In this document: positions 40,201 to 55,200 of the stretch, piece by piece
How the letters are laid out: every line of letters starts with the position of its first letter
Position numbering within the stretch: the stretch's first letter is position 1
Assembly: GCA_977006965.1 (NCBI GenBank)
Contig: OZ345362.1
Coordinates: 2,170,001-2,234,000 of the forward strand
Length of the DNA: 64,000 bases
Direction of reading: 5' to 3'
From: Phymatolithon calcareum
Lineage: Eukaryota > Rhodophyta > Florideophyceae > Hapalidiales
The notes under the pieces: model-generated
The model's database searches: none
What the model saw: the letters and a program-made list of their open reading frames with translations, nothing else
Told to the model about the DNA's origin: nothing
Position numbers and translations under genes: made by a program

Positions 40201-43200
40201 TGTTGCGTTTACTCCTGGCGGGGAAACAATAATTTCCGGGTCTGACGATGGCGCTATTCGCTTTTGGGACACACGTGTGCAAGCGAAATCAACAGAGTCT
40301 GAATATGGACATGCTGAAGCGGTGCTGGCCGTTGCATTCAGCCATGACGGGCTTCGAGTTGCGTCTGGGTCGCGCGATGGAACGGTATGTTTGTGGGACT
40401 CGTGCATCGGCAATCAGATTGGTAGTCCGATGTAAGGGCACACATATTGGGTGAGCTGCGTTTCGTTCAGTCATGACGGCCGACAGGTGGTCTCCGGTTC
40501 AAATGACAGAACTGTTCGGCTGTGGGACGCGGAGACGTTGAATCAAATTGGAAACACTCTTCAAGGTCACAAAGACTATGTGACTTCTGTTTCGTTCAGC
40601 TCGAATGGTCAACGGGTCGTTTCGGGTTCCCAGGACAAAACTGTACTCATCTGGGACATCAGATCAGGGAAGCAAATTGGAAATGCCTTAGAAGGGCACG
40701 AGAAAAAGTTACGGCGGTGTGTGAATGCATTGACGGGCCTCACGTTGTGTCCCGAGATGATAATGGTGTTGTCATCATTTGGAATCGAAACAATCAAACC
40801 TGCGTTTGGAAATCAGGTCAAGGATTGAATGATTTTGAAGATGGATCGACGAGCGAGGAGGGCAGGGACACAAGATATGAGATAAACGGACAAGGAAGCG
40901 GAGTGCACTATTCGCAGTTGCGGCCAGGAAACGACGCAGCTCTGGCCATGTTCTTTCCCCGCATATACGGCGGAAGCATACTATCGCAAAAACTTTGTTT
41001 ACGCAAACGTACCCGCTGAGGACACATTACTTGGGGCTTTTCCGTCCCGAGTATTTTCCTGGAGGCAAAATCAAGCAAGAAAGGTGACTGTTGCTGGACT
41101 GCTTAGTGGTGCAGTCGCCATATGTAACTTTATGGTGAAAGACGAATAAATAGTGGCTGAAGAAGCTACGTTTCGCATCGATTGTCGAGGAACAAATTCG
41201 GACACTGGGCGATGCTGAGCAATGAATTTGTGCCTGGTACGATTAATAGCTGTATCATCGATAGACGATTACGTGGTCTAATTGTGCGGCACGTGGTTAG
41301 AGCTTTTACTATTTGCTATTTACTTGGTCTCCTGCATGGACACGCAACTTGTAGGTTGCAACAACACACTTCACTCGCGGGTATAAATACCGCTGGCGAC
41401 TAGCGCCGAAGTAGCAGAGACCAACAGAGAACAACTAAACGAACGAAACCAAAAATGTTAACCAAAGCCACAAATTGTGCGCTGTGCATCATCAGGCGCG
41501 TTAGGTATCTCTTATACCTTTCGCCTGGGGTAATCAGGACGTGCTGCTCCTGGATTGGGCGTTTTCTCTTCCACACGGAAGGGTTCCCAAATCCTGGGTG
41601 GGACGATTCGGTTCAACTTCGCCTGAACATTACTGTGTTCGCCGAAGAGCTCCGATTCGAAATTACAAGAATCACGACATCGATGGTAAGCACAAAAACG
41701 CCATTTGTACCATGTAATCCGTGCATGGCTCCAACACTCGAACGATCGCCCAGGGATATCCTCATGAAGAGGCTGACGGAGAAACTTCCTGAAGAGATAG
41801 CAAGGATGGTTGCGTACCTGTTAAAACCATCGTGGGTCACATTAGCTGGAGACGAGACAGAAACGTGGTGTATCATCGACCGAGGAGTACCTCAAGGTTC
41901 CCCGCGTAGTCCATGCTTATACAATATATTCATGGACGCATTCGCAGAAGCCGTCTCCAAGACAGACAGGAACGTCTCAGAAAGCCCGGTGCAATTGTTC
42001 GCAGATGATGTTCAGCTTCAAGCGAAGACAGGACGAGGAATGCAGAAACTTCTTGATATAGCGACCAGTTGGGCAAGCGAAAATGGCATGAAATGGAACA
42101 CAAAACCAGGAAAAAGCGAAGTTCTTAAGTACAAAGGACTTCAGAAGCACACGTTTTACTTGGCGGGACGAGAACTATATCAACCCTGGAGACTCTCGTA
42201 TCTTGGGGTAAGCATGAATAATAAGGGTGTTACGGATGACACGGCCATAGCAAGAGTTCGAAATGCTGCAGGATGCATACATAAGCTTCGGGAGCTTGGA
42301 GTGAATGTTCGAGGATTCAAACCGGAGACATGCATCAGGATCTTTAAGTCGCTAATTATCCCGAAATGGTTGTATGCGTTACACGTTACTCCAATGACAA
42401 ATCGATTGCTCTCGGCAATCGAGTCGGCAGAGGGCTTGTTCTACAAGAATGTTTTCGGAAAGTATGCCGAACACCGCCGGGACCGAATGCGAGTTCTGTG
42501 CCGACTGGGACCACCAAAGATGAGGAGACGTCATCAAGCAGAAAGGTTTGCATTAAGCCTGGTAAGGCACAAAAAGCGCCTTGAAGAAACAGAAGAGTAC
42601 GTTGGAAGAGATGAGGACGTAAAGGAAGCAATGAAGGATATTGAATATCTCAAGATGTATGAAGACTTGCGACAAGCCCTTCAGAAAGCCCAGGAGGGAT
42701 CTGTCACGAAGAAGAGGAGGAGAGAAGAAACAATTAAGGTATGGGAAAAGGAAGAAGAAGGCAGATCAATGAAGATTCCTATTGAAGGCAAGCTACCAGG
42801 GATCCTTTACATAGGAGAAAGAACAACACGTTTAAGGTGCCTAAGGTTGACATTCAACCGAGCACCCCTTTGGAGGAAATCAGTGTTGGGTGGTTACTGT
42901 GGGATTACCGCGGTGGTCGAACTAGTCGCCTTACAACGTACTCTAGCGTCATCGAAGATGAGTACAGAAATTGAGTTTGAGTGCAAGAGACTCACAGGAG
43001 CTCTTGTTGGGAGAGAATTACGAATCAAGAACGTTTTGAGCAGCCAGATGACTATAGCGTAGAGATTATGCAAGAGCTGCCCCGTTACTCCAAGGTGAGG
43101 CTTTGGGAGCTCTCAAAAACAAAATCATCAAATATCCACTCGAACGATCTTTAATTCAAGCGTACCACTACAATAGTATCACGTCGAAGGAATGTAAGTT

Positions 43201-46200
43201 CAGTAAAGTGGTTCCCCATGCTCGGGGCGCTGCTCTGCCCCCATATGCAAATTCTGCCACGCTGCTGCCTTTATCGATGAGGGATTAGGAGGCAATTTTA
43301 TATAATCGCTTCGAAAAGCCGCCCTTTCGCCAGGCGAATTCATCATGCTGATGGTGCGCAATGCTGAACGCCTAATGACGCTTTGAACGAGCTAGTAGGC
43401 ACTTCGTGGAAGTCAACCGTGAGACCTTGAGTTCGCGTCGCAAATGAGCCATGTAGCCGTAAATTACCACACATTCCAATACCTGAGGTCCGTCGACTGG
43501 AAACGCTGCGCTCTCCTCGCCAACACCGCCACGGCCTCGATCAAAATGCCACGAGCGCTTTCCGCTGCACGTGCACACTTTTCTTGAACTTCTGCTCTGC
43601 CGTGGCCGCCATGTATGCGACAGCGGCCGTACATCACCCTGCCGCCAGAGAATGGGGTGCGATGGTGGCGCGGTCCAGATCAAATTCACCATTGTTTGAA
43701 TACACAACGCCAGCGCACCGAACAAGTTGATGTCACGCGCCCGCTGTATCCAACGCTCGTTGCAATGCGACCGTGTCGACAGCACGTCCACGGTTGCTAC
43801 TGGGTCACGGCTCACGACATTTTTTTATTGCAATTTTTTTTTAAAAAGCCCCGCAGTCATACGAATATACGGACAGGGCTCCCTCAGGTGCTGCCCTCGC
43901 TAGGGCGGCTCTACTCTTATGTCTGGCATTCTATCTGAGACCCTAGCATGTGTTCGGTTGCTTTGATTGCTCTTCGTAACAGTTTCGAGGCGTCGCTTCT
44001 TCTTTCAGTACAGGTCTTCTTCATGCTGCATACTCTCGATGATGCTTTTGCTGAAGAGCAAAAGGTCATCTAATGCCTTCTCAGTTGCCGCTCTGTCGTC
44101 TTCCTTGAGTTCATAGGCTGACAAGTTGCGATCCAGGGTCTCCATGTGCTGTCTGACTTTGTTTCCGAATCTATCTGCCATCAGTGTGGTCGATACTTGG
44201 GGAAATCTTCCAAAGGCGTACTGGACCGCCAGTTGCCTGTGTTTCAGTTGTGGAAATTTGAGTATTGCAGGGAGTTCTCTTGTCTTGTCGACATGTGCAC
44301 GAGGTGTGCTGCAGTTGGTCGAAGCGTTAGTGTCAGCTTGTCAAAAACTGCTGATGGATTTTCACAGGCGCTCCAATGGTAAGACAACTGAAGCGTTGTG
44401 GTCGATAATCACGTTGCGGATTAACGCAGCTTGAGAGAAGTTGGGTTTCTTGGAAGGCTGTTTGGTCGTAAAGCGCGGTGCGGTGTCGAGACAAGGCACA
44501 GAAATCATGCAGCCAGCGCGCGGCATGCAGCAAGGGCTCAGAACGATAGATACTGTACACACATGCGGAGTTGATATGTCTTATTCGATCATGGCACTGG
44601 TCTTGTGATGGTACACTTTACAGTTGGGAAACACGAATTGGAGAGGAAGCAAGTGTGCGAGATTCTGGATTATGAATTTGTCGCTGTCCTTGCAGGCTGA
44701 AAAGTCGCGGCACCACTATGTTCGCTCCAGGAATAAATGACCAATAACGAGGATGAGGATGACTGGCTTTAAGCTGCGATTTTGATGAATGCTCCTGAAA
44801 CGCATAGAGCTCTATCAGGAATAGGGTGGCACCCTGCCGTAATCCAAATAGATGATAATTCAGTGCCATAACGTATAGCGTTGCGAGCCCCATTGTGAGC
44901 GAAGCACACTATATCGATACATCGGCCGTGCCGTTGAATAGCGCCTGGCAGAAGAATGGAACAGAAGTTTATGGTGCTCGCGTACCGACAATCAAATTGA
45001 TCCACCATTGGAATGGCACACAAGATGGGTGACTTGCGTTCCGCTCAGCCATGACGGTCGACTGTGCGGCTGTGGGACGAGGAGACGCCAAATCCAATCG
45101 AAGTTCTATTGGAAACGTTCCGGTCAACTCGGATGGTCATCGGGTCGTCTCGGGAGCCGTGGATAAAAACTGTCTGCATACGAGACGACTAACAGAGGTA
45201 CAGCTTGATGATGCTCTTCAGGCCCTGGGCCATCGATCGATGGATGTTTCTGCAGGGGCTCACGATCGATAATTCTACGGTATCGCACAGCTGTAATGGA
45301 TTCCATGTTTGCACGACATGTAGTACTACGACATGCAGGAGTGGCGCTTGGGACATAACTGAAGGCATACATAGTCAGATTGTGTTCTGATCGTAATACG
45401 GAGAAGAAAAGCAAAGCCCATCAAGACTGCCTATGTTCGCTCACGATTGCTATTATCACTAACACAGCCCTTCTGAACTGGAGCTAACAAGCATTAGAAA
45501 CATTGTAGGGGACGTGAAGAAGACTCTGAGCACGATCTGCCGCTTCGAGCTTACTCACGTTCTAAGCTTTGTAAACGCAACTTCGGAGGCTCAGTCTGGC
45601 CGAATTTTAGTGCTGACACTGGAACGATCAGAAATTCGTCTTGAGAAATCATCCGATAGTAACAAAATCAGTGAGGCAGACCGAATCAAGGATCTGGGCT
45701 TCTGCAACAAAGAAAAAAAAGGAAAGATTTGGGCAAAAGCTCGAGCTTTTGCCCAAAAAGAGATCTCTCGCACGCCACAAAATCCTCTACTGTACTTGCC
45801 CTCGAAATTTGTAACATAAGCCCGCTTCCCAGCGAAGTCCCCCAGAAAAATGAAATGGATGATTTCGAAATCATTTCGAAATCAAATCGGATCCAACTCG
45901 AGTTGTCAGTTGATTATTGATCGTTTCGTATGATAGGCGACCTTGATCTGCTACAGTATGATCTAGATTCCCGCCAAAAAAGCAGGCAATACTCTGACAT
46001 CCTATCGTTCCGCTCACCGAATCGACTTTCGTCCTATGCCCCGATGAAAACTGCCATCTTCCGGTACGGCAACAGCACCTGACTGAGCGACACGATTTCC
46101 TTCTCAGGCGAAGACTTTCAGTAATATACCGTATCCATAGTTCAAAGGATGAAGAGCTCCGACGATGTCACAGCTGCATCTCTGCAGCTCGATGGGACCT

Positions 46201-49200
46201 CTGTGCTCCGGTACATGCGTTTCATTGTCAAGCAACAAGAGGATGACGGTCTCCTTCGAATCTATGAGCACAGGAATGGAATCTTTTCTGTCCATGGGCC
46301 CTCTGACGTAGCTCTCTCGGCTCGTCTCCACATCGATGATCTGCGCACAGTTGCTCAGCTGCATCCTCCCGCTGGCAACAACCTCAATCCGCTTGACACG
46401 CTCACGTTTAATTCCCGAAAAGCGAAGCAGCTTGCATCGGCCGCTCTCTTCTCAACCGGTAAAAAGGTACAGCTCCTCACCGTCGCCCAAGATGGTCGCT
46501 GTACCGTGACCGCTGCAGGTAGCCCCGGAAATCTTGCAACTCTGGAATCTTTTCTCCCAACCGAAAACGTCTATGCGAGTCTTGCTGGTGAAGATGAACA
46601 TCGTATCATGGATGCAGGCACCGAAGACTGTACTATTCTCGCAGTCAAAATAGCAGATGTGAAAGGCACGACGCGCATTCTGGGCATCACTTCTTGGGAC
46701 TCCGCCAACCGCTGTTTGTCTTTTGGAGAAGTCAATGAAGACGATTTTTTCTCCGGACTCGAGGCCATTATCGTTGCCACCAATGCGAAAGAGGTCATTT
46801 TTTGCGAGGGAGAAGTCTCGGACTTTGATTCCGGCAAAATTGCTGATGTGTTCAACAAATGTGGCGTCGCCATGACAACAAGGCCGAGAAGGGAGTTTTC
46901 CACTTCAAATATTGCAAATGATTTAGAGCGACTTGTAGGCTCTAAGCTTTCAATAGCCAAGTTTTTGGATATGCCGTATGCCTGTTCCTCTTGTGCCGCC
47001 CTGCTCCTGTTCTCTGGTCTCTCCACCGACATGTATCTCGAAGGAAAGGTCATTCCTCGCGATATTGCGAACCACACCTTTTTGCAGATGGATAACGCCG
47101 CCTTGAGGGCTCTCAATGTTTTGCCTGTCCCGGGGGATGCAGGTAAAAAGTCTTCGTTGTATGGCCTGTTGAATTGCACCAAGACCCCAATGGGATCTCG
47201 TCTCTTGCGGAGATGGCTGCAGCAACCATTGCAGGATATCGACGCCATCAATAAGCGTTTGGATATTGTCAGGTCCTTTGAACAAGACCAACAGTTGTGC
47301 ACTGATGTTCGTCAAGACCACTTGAAGCGCATTCCAGACATAGCCGCCTTGTGTCGCCGTTTTACAAAAAACCAGGGCAAAAGGGCCACGTTGGAAGATG
47401 TCGTCAAGCTGTACCAATGCTCCGCTCGTATTCCGCTTCTAGCGAAGATCCTAGAATCTTGTCCCGGCATTTTGGTTGACAAATTTGGCGACCCTTTGAA
47501 TAGTCTTTCAAGGGAATTGGCAAATTTCGAAGCCCTTGTCGAAACTTCGATTGACTTGGATCAAATCGACAATGGCGAGTTTGTGATTAATCCTGCCATA
47601 GATCCTCGTCTCGCGGAACTGAGGCGGAAACAAGACAACGTACTAGCGAGTATTAACACCGAGTTTGATTCTGTTGGCGAAAATGTTAGCGATCTCAAGC
47701 TAGAACGGAAAGACAACATCGGGTATGTGTTTCGCGTGACCAGGAAAAACGAAAAGCAAATTCGCGGGCGGTCGCGATTCACGGTATTAGAAACAAGAAA
47801 AGACGGTATCCGGTTTCGAACCCAAACACTTAGGCGCCTGTCGGAAGAATATGATGAAATTGCATCGGACTACAATGAGCACGAAAAAGAGTTTCGGGAC
47901 AAAGCTCTAAATGTCGCCGGTACCTACATAGAAGTTTTTGTTGAGATTGCGGCATTAGTCGCAGAGCTCGACGTTCTCTCATCTTTCGCTTTCGTCGCCC
48001 TGGGTGGGCGCAATGTATACTGTCGCCCATCTATAGTGCCTCCCGGTCAAGGTCTGGTACTGAAGCAGGGCCGTCACCCGATTGTGGAGGAAAACATGGA
48101 CGACGCCGGTGCATTCATTTCCAACGATATCGATCTCCGGTGTCGGCAAGGGGCCGATGATGGAGGAGCGCTGCTTCTCGTAACTGGGCCAAACATGGGT
48201 GGAAAGTCAACTTACATTCGTACCGCCGGTGTCATTACCTTACTCGCGCATATTGGTGCATTCGTTCCAGCTCAAGAGGCGCGAGTCCCCCTGACCGATC
48301 GCATTCTTGCACGTGTTGGGGCGGGGGACAACCAGCATCGCGCTATCTCCACGTTCATGGCCGAAATGCTTGAAACGGCTTCCATTTTGAGGGCTGCGAC
48401 ATGCAAGTCTCTCATCATCATCGATGAACTTGGTCGCGGTACTGGAACGATGGACGGGTTCGGACTTGCCCATGCGATCAGCTCCCACATTGCAACAAGC
48501 ATCAAAGCCAGTTGCTTGTTCGCGACCCATTTCTACGAACTGACTGCACTGGCCGACAAGATCCCTGAGGTGCGAAATTACCACGTAACGGCGTCTGTGA
48601 ACTCCGTCGACAATCGTCTCACGTTTCTGTATGATGTTCAGCCTGGTGCTTGCGATAAGAGTTTCGGTGTGCATGTGGCTCAAATGGCACACTTTCCCTC
48701 GTCAGTTGTTGCCACGGCGAAGAGGAAGGCTGCTGAATTGGAAAACAATCGTAACCCTCTCAAAAAGTTGAAGATTTCTCCGGAAGAGATCGAAACTGGG
48801 CAAGGTCTGGTGACCAAATTATTAGCAGACCTAAAGAATTTACAAGCCAAGACAAACGCTGGGCAATCTGATACATTATGCAAAGCCAAAGAACTTCGAG
48901 AGCGCATTATGGCCAAAAAGAATGCTTATGTGAAGGCCCTTTTAACCGAGTAGAATTACGCTAGTAGATAACTTGCGTGCTTTGCGAATACGTAAAAGCG
49001 CAAAAGCGCCAGCTTTGACTCCGACGTCGTCTCTTCACTTGTTTACTGGCTATTTCCTCGGCCATTCTCTTTCTGAAAACTCGCTCTGCTGGCGTCAGTT
49101 CTGGGACTAGATGTTGGGGATGAGAGCGGAGATCTCGTCCAAGCATTAACGCTGCGCAATCCAGTGATCTTTTTCATCGTATTGATTTTGGTGCGCACAC

Positions 49201-52200
49201 TTGGAGTTACATTCCCCTGACAGTGCGTCAGCTCTGAGTCGATCCTTCTGCAAATCTGCTTGAATTCATGATAGTTGACCTCGCCATCTATGGATCCATC
49301 CGCAACCGATGTCATTGCCAATGCCTCCTCCTCATTGAGGGACATGCCCATACTCATTAAAGATTCCTGCAATTCCAATGCAGATACCGAAGCATTTGTA
49401 TCGGAGTCAAATGCACTGAAAATTTCGCGGGACCGCACGCTAAGGTTCCCGCCGTAGAGATGAGTGACGAAAAAGCGAAGAAACATCTTGAAGTCAATCA
49501 CGCGCGCCGACGATTCGCCATCATCCGAGAGTCTTGCCACCATCGTTCGAAGAAGTGAGATATCCGGTCGTGGATCACCAAGAAGCTCAACTATATCGGC
49601 CAATTGTGATACACTGATAATGCAACGATCTGTGTCTTGAAAAGACACAAAGACGACTTTCAGGTCGCGAACGGCTTGGGAAGTGAGATCTCGAGGAACA
49701 TTTTCAGCTTCTTGATGTGATTTGGGTTCAATGAAACTTCGAGTAGACTTTGGATTTGCGAAACGCGAAAGGCGACTAGAAAACATTGCGATACACCTCA
49801 AGGCAGATTTCAAGACCCGACCTTGTTCAAAAATTCATGGCCGCGCCATCAGGGCTGGCTCAGTGCCGCCGTTCTGTGACAATATTGATGTACCCAAATA
49901 CGATTTGCGAAGGCCGCTCTTGTTTAGCGTGTTAAGCAATTCTTTTGCGCTGGACAATCGTTCTGGTGCCATGAAAACACGTGAATGCAGTGTCAGTAGT
50001 GTATAGAATTGAACGGCCACGTTGCAGCTATTCGGGCTACTTGAAACGGATCGGATGTTTCTTGTCGCTCGGGATTTGTGGCCATCATTTCAATCGCAGA
50101 GATGCTGAGTAAATGAATATAGTTATTGCCATGAATTTATTGCCAGATTAGAGCTGTCGCGAACAAAAAGTGCAAATTTGAAAGCACAAGTCACGGTGGC
50201 AACCGCAACTGAGGTGTTTCGATATGGTTCTCCTCTCAATACGAATGCACGCAAACAGCAAAACTATTACAAAACCGTCTTCCTCACAACGCCATAAGCA
50301 CAGGATAGAACACTTTCTCAAGGGTGAAGACTTGACTAACGAGCTTGCCGAATCCAGAACCGAGCGAGAGCTTGAGGTAAGTTGAGTACGAAAATGACCG
50401 AGACACACAAGCCGCGAGACGAGACGAGACGAGAAAATAATATAGACTGCTCCTACGCGGAAAACATTCAAGCTTTCCGTCCATTAGCCAGACCCCTCAG
50501 TACGCGTGGTCAGTGAACTTCATTGGCGACGAGAATAGCTGTGATTGCAATTATTATGGCGGCACCGAGAGCCGACGCCAGGTACATCTTCAACGGTGAA
50601 CTGAAACGGTTCGCATCATGCTCCAAAGTCGCTGAACTACCGAGGTACAAAAACGTTCCGGCACCTAGGGCGAAGAATACACCCTGGGCAGTGGTGCTGG
50701 CGTTTACCGCTAGGAAGCCAAAACCAACTCCAATCGGGGCAATAAAGGAGAACAGAAATACCAGTAGCACAACCGGACCAGAAGCAAGGCTTGCCTTTGC
50801 ATAACGGATGCCCAGAGCGGAGGATGTCGCCCATCGATGCGCAGCAATGGCGATGAACAAGTTAACGACATCTGCAAAGGAATCAGCTGCTCCGAGGGCG
50901 ACGGATTCGAGAATGGAGTGGGCACCGACACCCATGGTAATGACAAGACATGCGATAAAAGAGCGGCTTGTGTAGCCGTTTCCTTGCCCACCTTCTTCGC
51001 GGTCCTGTTCTTCCCTGGTCCCGATGGCGGTGGCGAGGTTCATGGATGTGCGACCGAAAACCTCAATGTCAAGCGACTCGCTGCGATCGGGGTCAAAGGA
51101 AAGATTGTCGTCTTCGTCGACGGTTTTGTGCTGGCACGAGGCAATCAGTACATGCTCCAGAATGAGCATGAGATAAAACGAGGCAAGGATTATAGAAAAC
51201 ACAGCTGGAAACTCAGGGGCGTGGGTCTCATGGGCGTGGGCCTCAGCTCCATGCGCAGCGCCGCCAGATAACTCGTAGAGATGGATGGCCTCCGGGACCA
51301 CGTGCAGCAAGCCGGTCGAGAGAAAAACGCCACCAGCAATAGCGCTTCCATAGCGCATTATCGTGAGCAAGCGTGCAGGCGATACGCAGGAAAATGCACG
51401 CACGAGCAAGACGATATGGCCGAAGACGAGCGACTCGACGACCAGCAAAATTGAAAAGGTAATTTTCCAATTGCTGATGCACGCTTCAGACCTGCAAGCA
51501 CGATTAACACGAACTGCCCACGGTAATGCCTCACGGAGCGCGGCGGAAACAGCCGGCATGACGCGCAAGAGCAAAGCCCGGGAGGTTTAGTAGGAGACAA
51601 GAGGACTGGCTGGCTGGCTGGCTGGCTCTGCACGAGACGTTCTCAGTGCGGATCAAGTCGGCCCGAGGCGCCGCGTACAGATGGGGAGCACACACATCGC
51701 CGTCTGCCAGGCGGAAGGACGCTATGGCCTCAAACGAAATGTGCTATCCGAGTGACCCTCCTTCGCAGAATGTGGTCCTTTCGGAGCGGGCAAACCACAA
51801 TTTCCCCGTTTCCTCGATCTCATTGGTCCGGAAACAACTTATCATACAGCTGCGTTCGCATGCACGTACAGCAGTTGGTGTGAATCACAATGTATAAATT
51901 TGCAAATTTAAAGGCTGTGCACTCATCCATCGTCCACGTGTTACATTGCTCTACGTAAAACTCTCTCATGATCTCAATTCAGCAGCTGAATTGGACTACC
52001 TTACATATATCTTAAAATATTTGTCAAATTAGGGGAATGTTCCCCTTGCCAAATTCAATCATGGGGGATCTCATGTCGAGGGTATCATACGATACATTGC
52101 ATACTGTACGATGTTTGCAGTTCTCCAATCAAACAAGGCTACGTGCGTGGCAGCACAACCACCTTCTGCCGGACAGTATCGGTCCTTTCGGACCATGCGT

Positions 52201-55200
52201 AGACCGTGAAGGGGAATATTGGTGCCGTTTGCCAGCAATGCGATCTGCGCGATTTCACGTGTGGACAAATCTTGATTTTAATGTCAGAATTCTCAAATCA
52301 AAATCATGCAGCATGCTGCAATGCTTTTGAAAAATCTTTGAAAATGATAAATCATATCACACAGTATGATACGATTTTTCTTTGCACGAGCTGTGGGGAC
52401 AACAATATGATATCATAGGACCACGAGGCTTGTGGTACGACTCCACGTGATATCATACTATTTGTCGAAAGTCGAAGTTTTTCTGAGTTGCAGTAACCTT
52501 ACAGTACTGTGCAACCGTGTGCGGACTAGACATGAACACCCCGATCGGGCCCCTCCCCGAATAAAGCCCTCTGAGGGCCTCATTTTCCTGGAGAGGCCCT
52601 CTCCTCTAGAGTTTTCTCGAACCCCTCGCGAGGGCTTATGATAAAATGTACACGTGTGACACAACTGTCTACGACACGAGCGTGTACTGCTATGACACAA
52701 GAGAGAGTAGAATGTGCAAACTGATGTCGCGGGACCACTGATTATTGAACGTGGGACAACTGCTAATCATGAGGCATTCCAAACCTCTCACCGCTGACGG
52801 ATGGTTCCCCTACGCTGGCAACTCAAAGCATCCTGTTTACTCGTGGGTACTTGTCAAGGACGAAAGACCGCTCAAGCGGTACTCTTGCAAAATTTGCAAA
52901 AGACAAACGTTCACGGCACGGGACCGACCAACATTCTGCGACATTTTGAAACAGTGCACCCCTTCGTGGATGTAAGCAAGCTGTACAGTGACGAAAGAGC
53001 GAAACCAGTACAGAAAATAGCGCGCCCAATGGATTACCTGTTGAACAAAATGGAGAACACGAAGCACTCGAAGCAAGGACCGAAGCAGTTGCACTTTAAT
53101 GACCTTTGCGCAGCATGGATAGCTCGAGACGCTAGGCCATTTTCCATCGTGGAAGATATTGGCTTTCAGGAAATGATGCAAAAATCGCTCCGAAGTATCA
53201 CCCTGTGTCTCGAGTCACTATTCAACGTAGAGTGCATCAAGCGGAAGAAAAAAGCGACAGAGCACCTAAAATCGATGCTGGAGAAGATTGCGGTTGTAGC
53301 TGGCACTACAGATGCATGGACCGACAACAGTGGCAATGGGTATTGCTCACTAGCAGTATCGTTCATTGATGCAGATTGGAAATATCGGTCACATCTGCTA
53401 GCGTGTACTCAACTGCGGGGGAGCCACACAGCGGAAGCATTGTCAAATTTTTTGGTCGGTGTTGCTCGAGCGTATGGCATTGTCAACAAATTGGTCTTTC
53501 TTTCCGTCGACAATGCTGGGAATACCAAGAAACAAGTAAGGTTGACAGCAGTTCAAGAGGGATTGCTAGCTGATATGTACACTGATGTGTTCTTAAAGTC
53601 AACCTCTGAGTGGACAGAAGCTGAAGCTCTCGCTAACGAAGTTCTACAATTTCAAGAAATGAGCCATTCAGATGACGGAAGATGTTCGGATGAAGAAGCC
53701 GCTTGTCGTAACGAAGATGCCGTTCATGAGGTTGACAATTCACATTTGATGAACTTCCTTGAAAACAAAAAGCGCGGCCGTCAGCGGTTGTGGGCCATTA
53801 CCAAAAAATACAAGTTACGTTCAACAGGCATCCCTGTGCTGCACATACTATACAGCTCAGTGTGAATAAAGCGCTATCCAGATCTTTGATCCGCAGCACT
53901 GTCGATAGTGTCCGCGAAACCTGCCGGTTTTTCAAAAGATCATCTACTGGAAGCTCTTATCTGCAGCAGGCTCAGATTGCGAAGGGACAGATCCCTTTGC
54001 GATTACACTTGGACTTTAAAACGCGGTGGGGTTCTACACGACATATGCTCGTTTGATTCTTAAAAATAAGCATGTACGTAGAGGATGCGATTTCAGCGCT
54101 GTACGCGGACAAGTTCAACTTCAAATCTCTGAGGCCTGCAGTTTCGCCCTCTTCCGCCGAGAAGGCGAATCTGCAAAAATGCGTGGATGCTCTTACCGAT
54201 GCAGAAAGTGCGACTGCTCTACTCGGCGTAGCATCTGCGCCCACCATGCACTTGGTTGACGTCGTTCTATCTTCTGTTATTAGCAATTTGTCGAATACTG
54301 TGGCTGCTACTCAGCCAGGTATTGCCTCACACTCTCTTGCTTTGGACATGAAAAACTTAATTTTAGGACGGCGCGAGAATCAAAACGCAAATTCCCGCAT
54401 GTCAGAACATTGCTGTCATGTGGCATCATTACTAACGCCGTGGTACCGCACAATGTCACACATGAGTGCATTGCCATCGTACAGTGTCTCTGAAGAAGAA
54501 GCCCTTCAAACAATGTACACCGTGGCATGTGAGCTATTTAAGAATTGTGGTGGTCCTATAACAGCCTCCCATAATCCTGGAACGCACCACCGCGATCAAA
54601 ATGTTCATTTCCTTCTCCGTGCTGAGCACCGGAAAGCCGAACTCCACTCTGCCACTTCTGCTCTTCTGGTAGAGTACAATGCCTATCATGTTACAAGTAG
54701 TGGTAGGTCAGGCGAATGCCCGCTGGAATTCTGTAAATCACGAGAAGCTGACTTTCCCGCTTTGGCAAAAATTGAGCGGGTTGTTTTCACCCCCACGGCA
54801 ACGTCCACGCCTTCAGAACGTGTGATTAGTCAAGCTGGCTTCGTTAGATCCACGAAACGCTCACGGGTAGCACCTGAAATGTTGGAGAGTATTTTAATTG
54901 TTGTTGACTACATTAAGAAGTTCGGGTCTTTCCCTAAGTAAAACATGACGAGGCTTGTGACACTTTGTAATGAAGGTGATTCTAAAATTAACCATTTTCC
55001 GTTCAGTCCCTGCCGGGATTTTCGACGCCTACAGCATAGTTTCCATTTTACCAGAGAAGGGCTTTTTCACGCTGCTCAACCAGTCAAAATACTGCGTTTA
55101 GTTATTTTGCAACGAAAGTGCACCCACACTGAGCGCATGTGATCATGTGCAATTCGAGAATAGAAGTCATCACCAGGAAAAAGGCAGAAAGTACAACGAC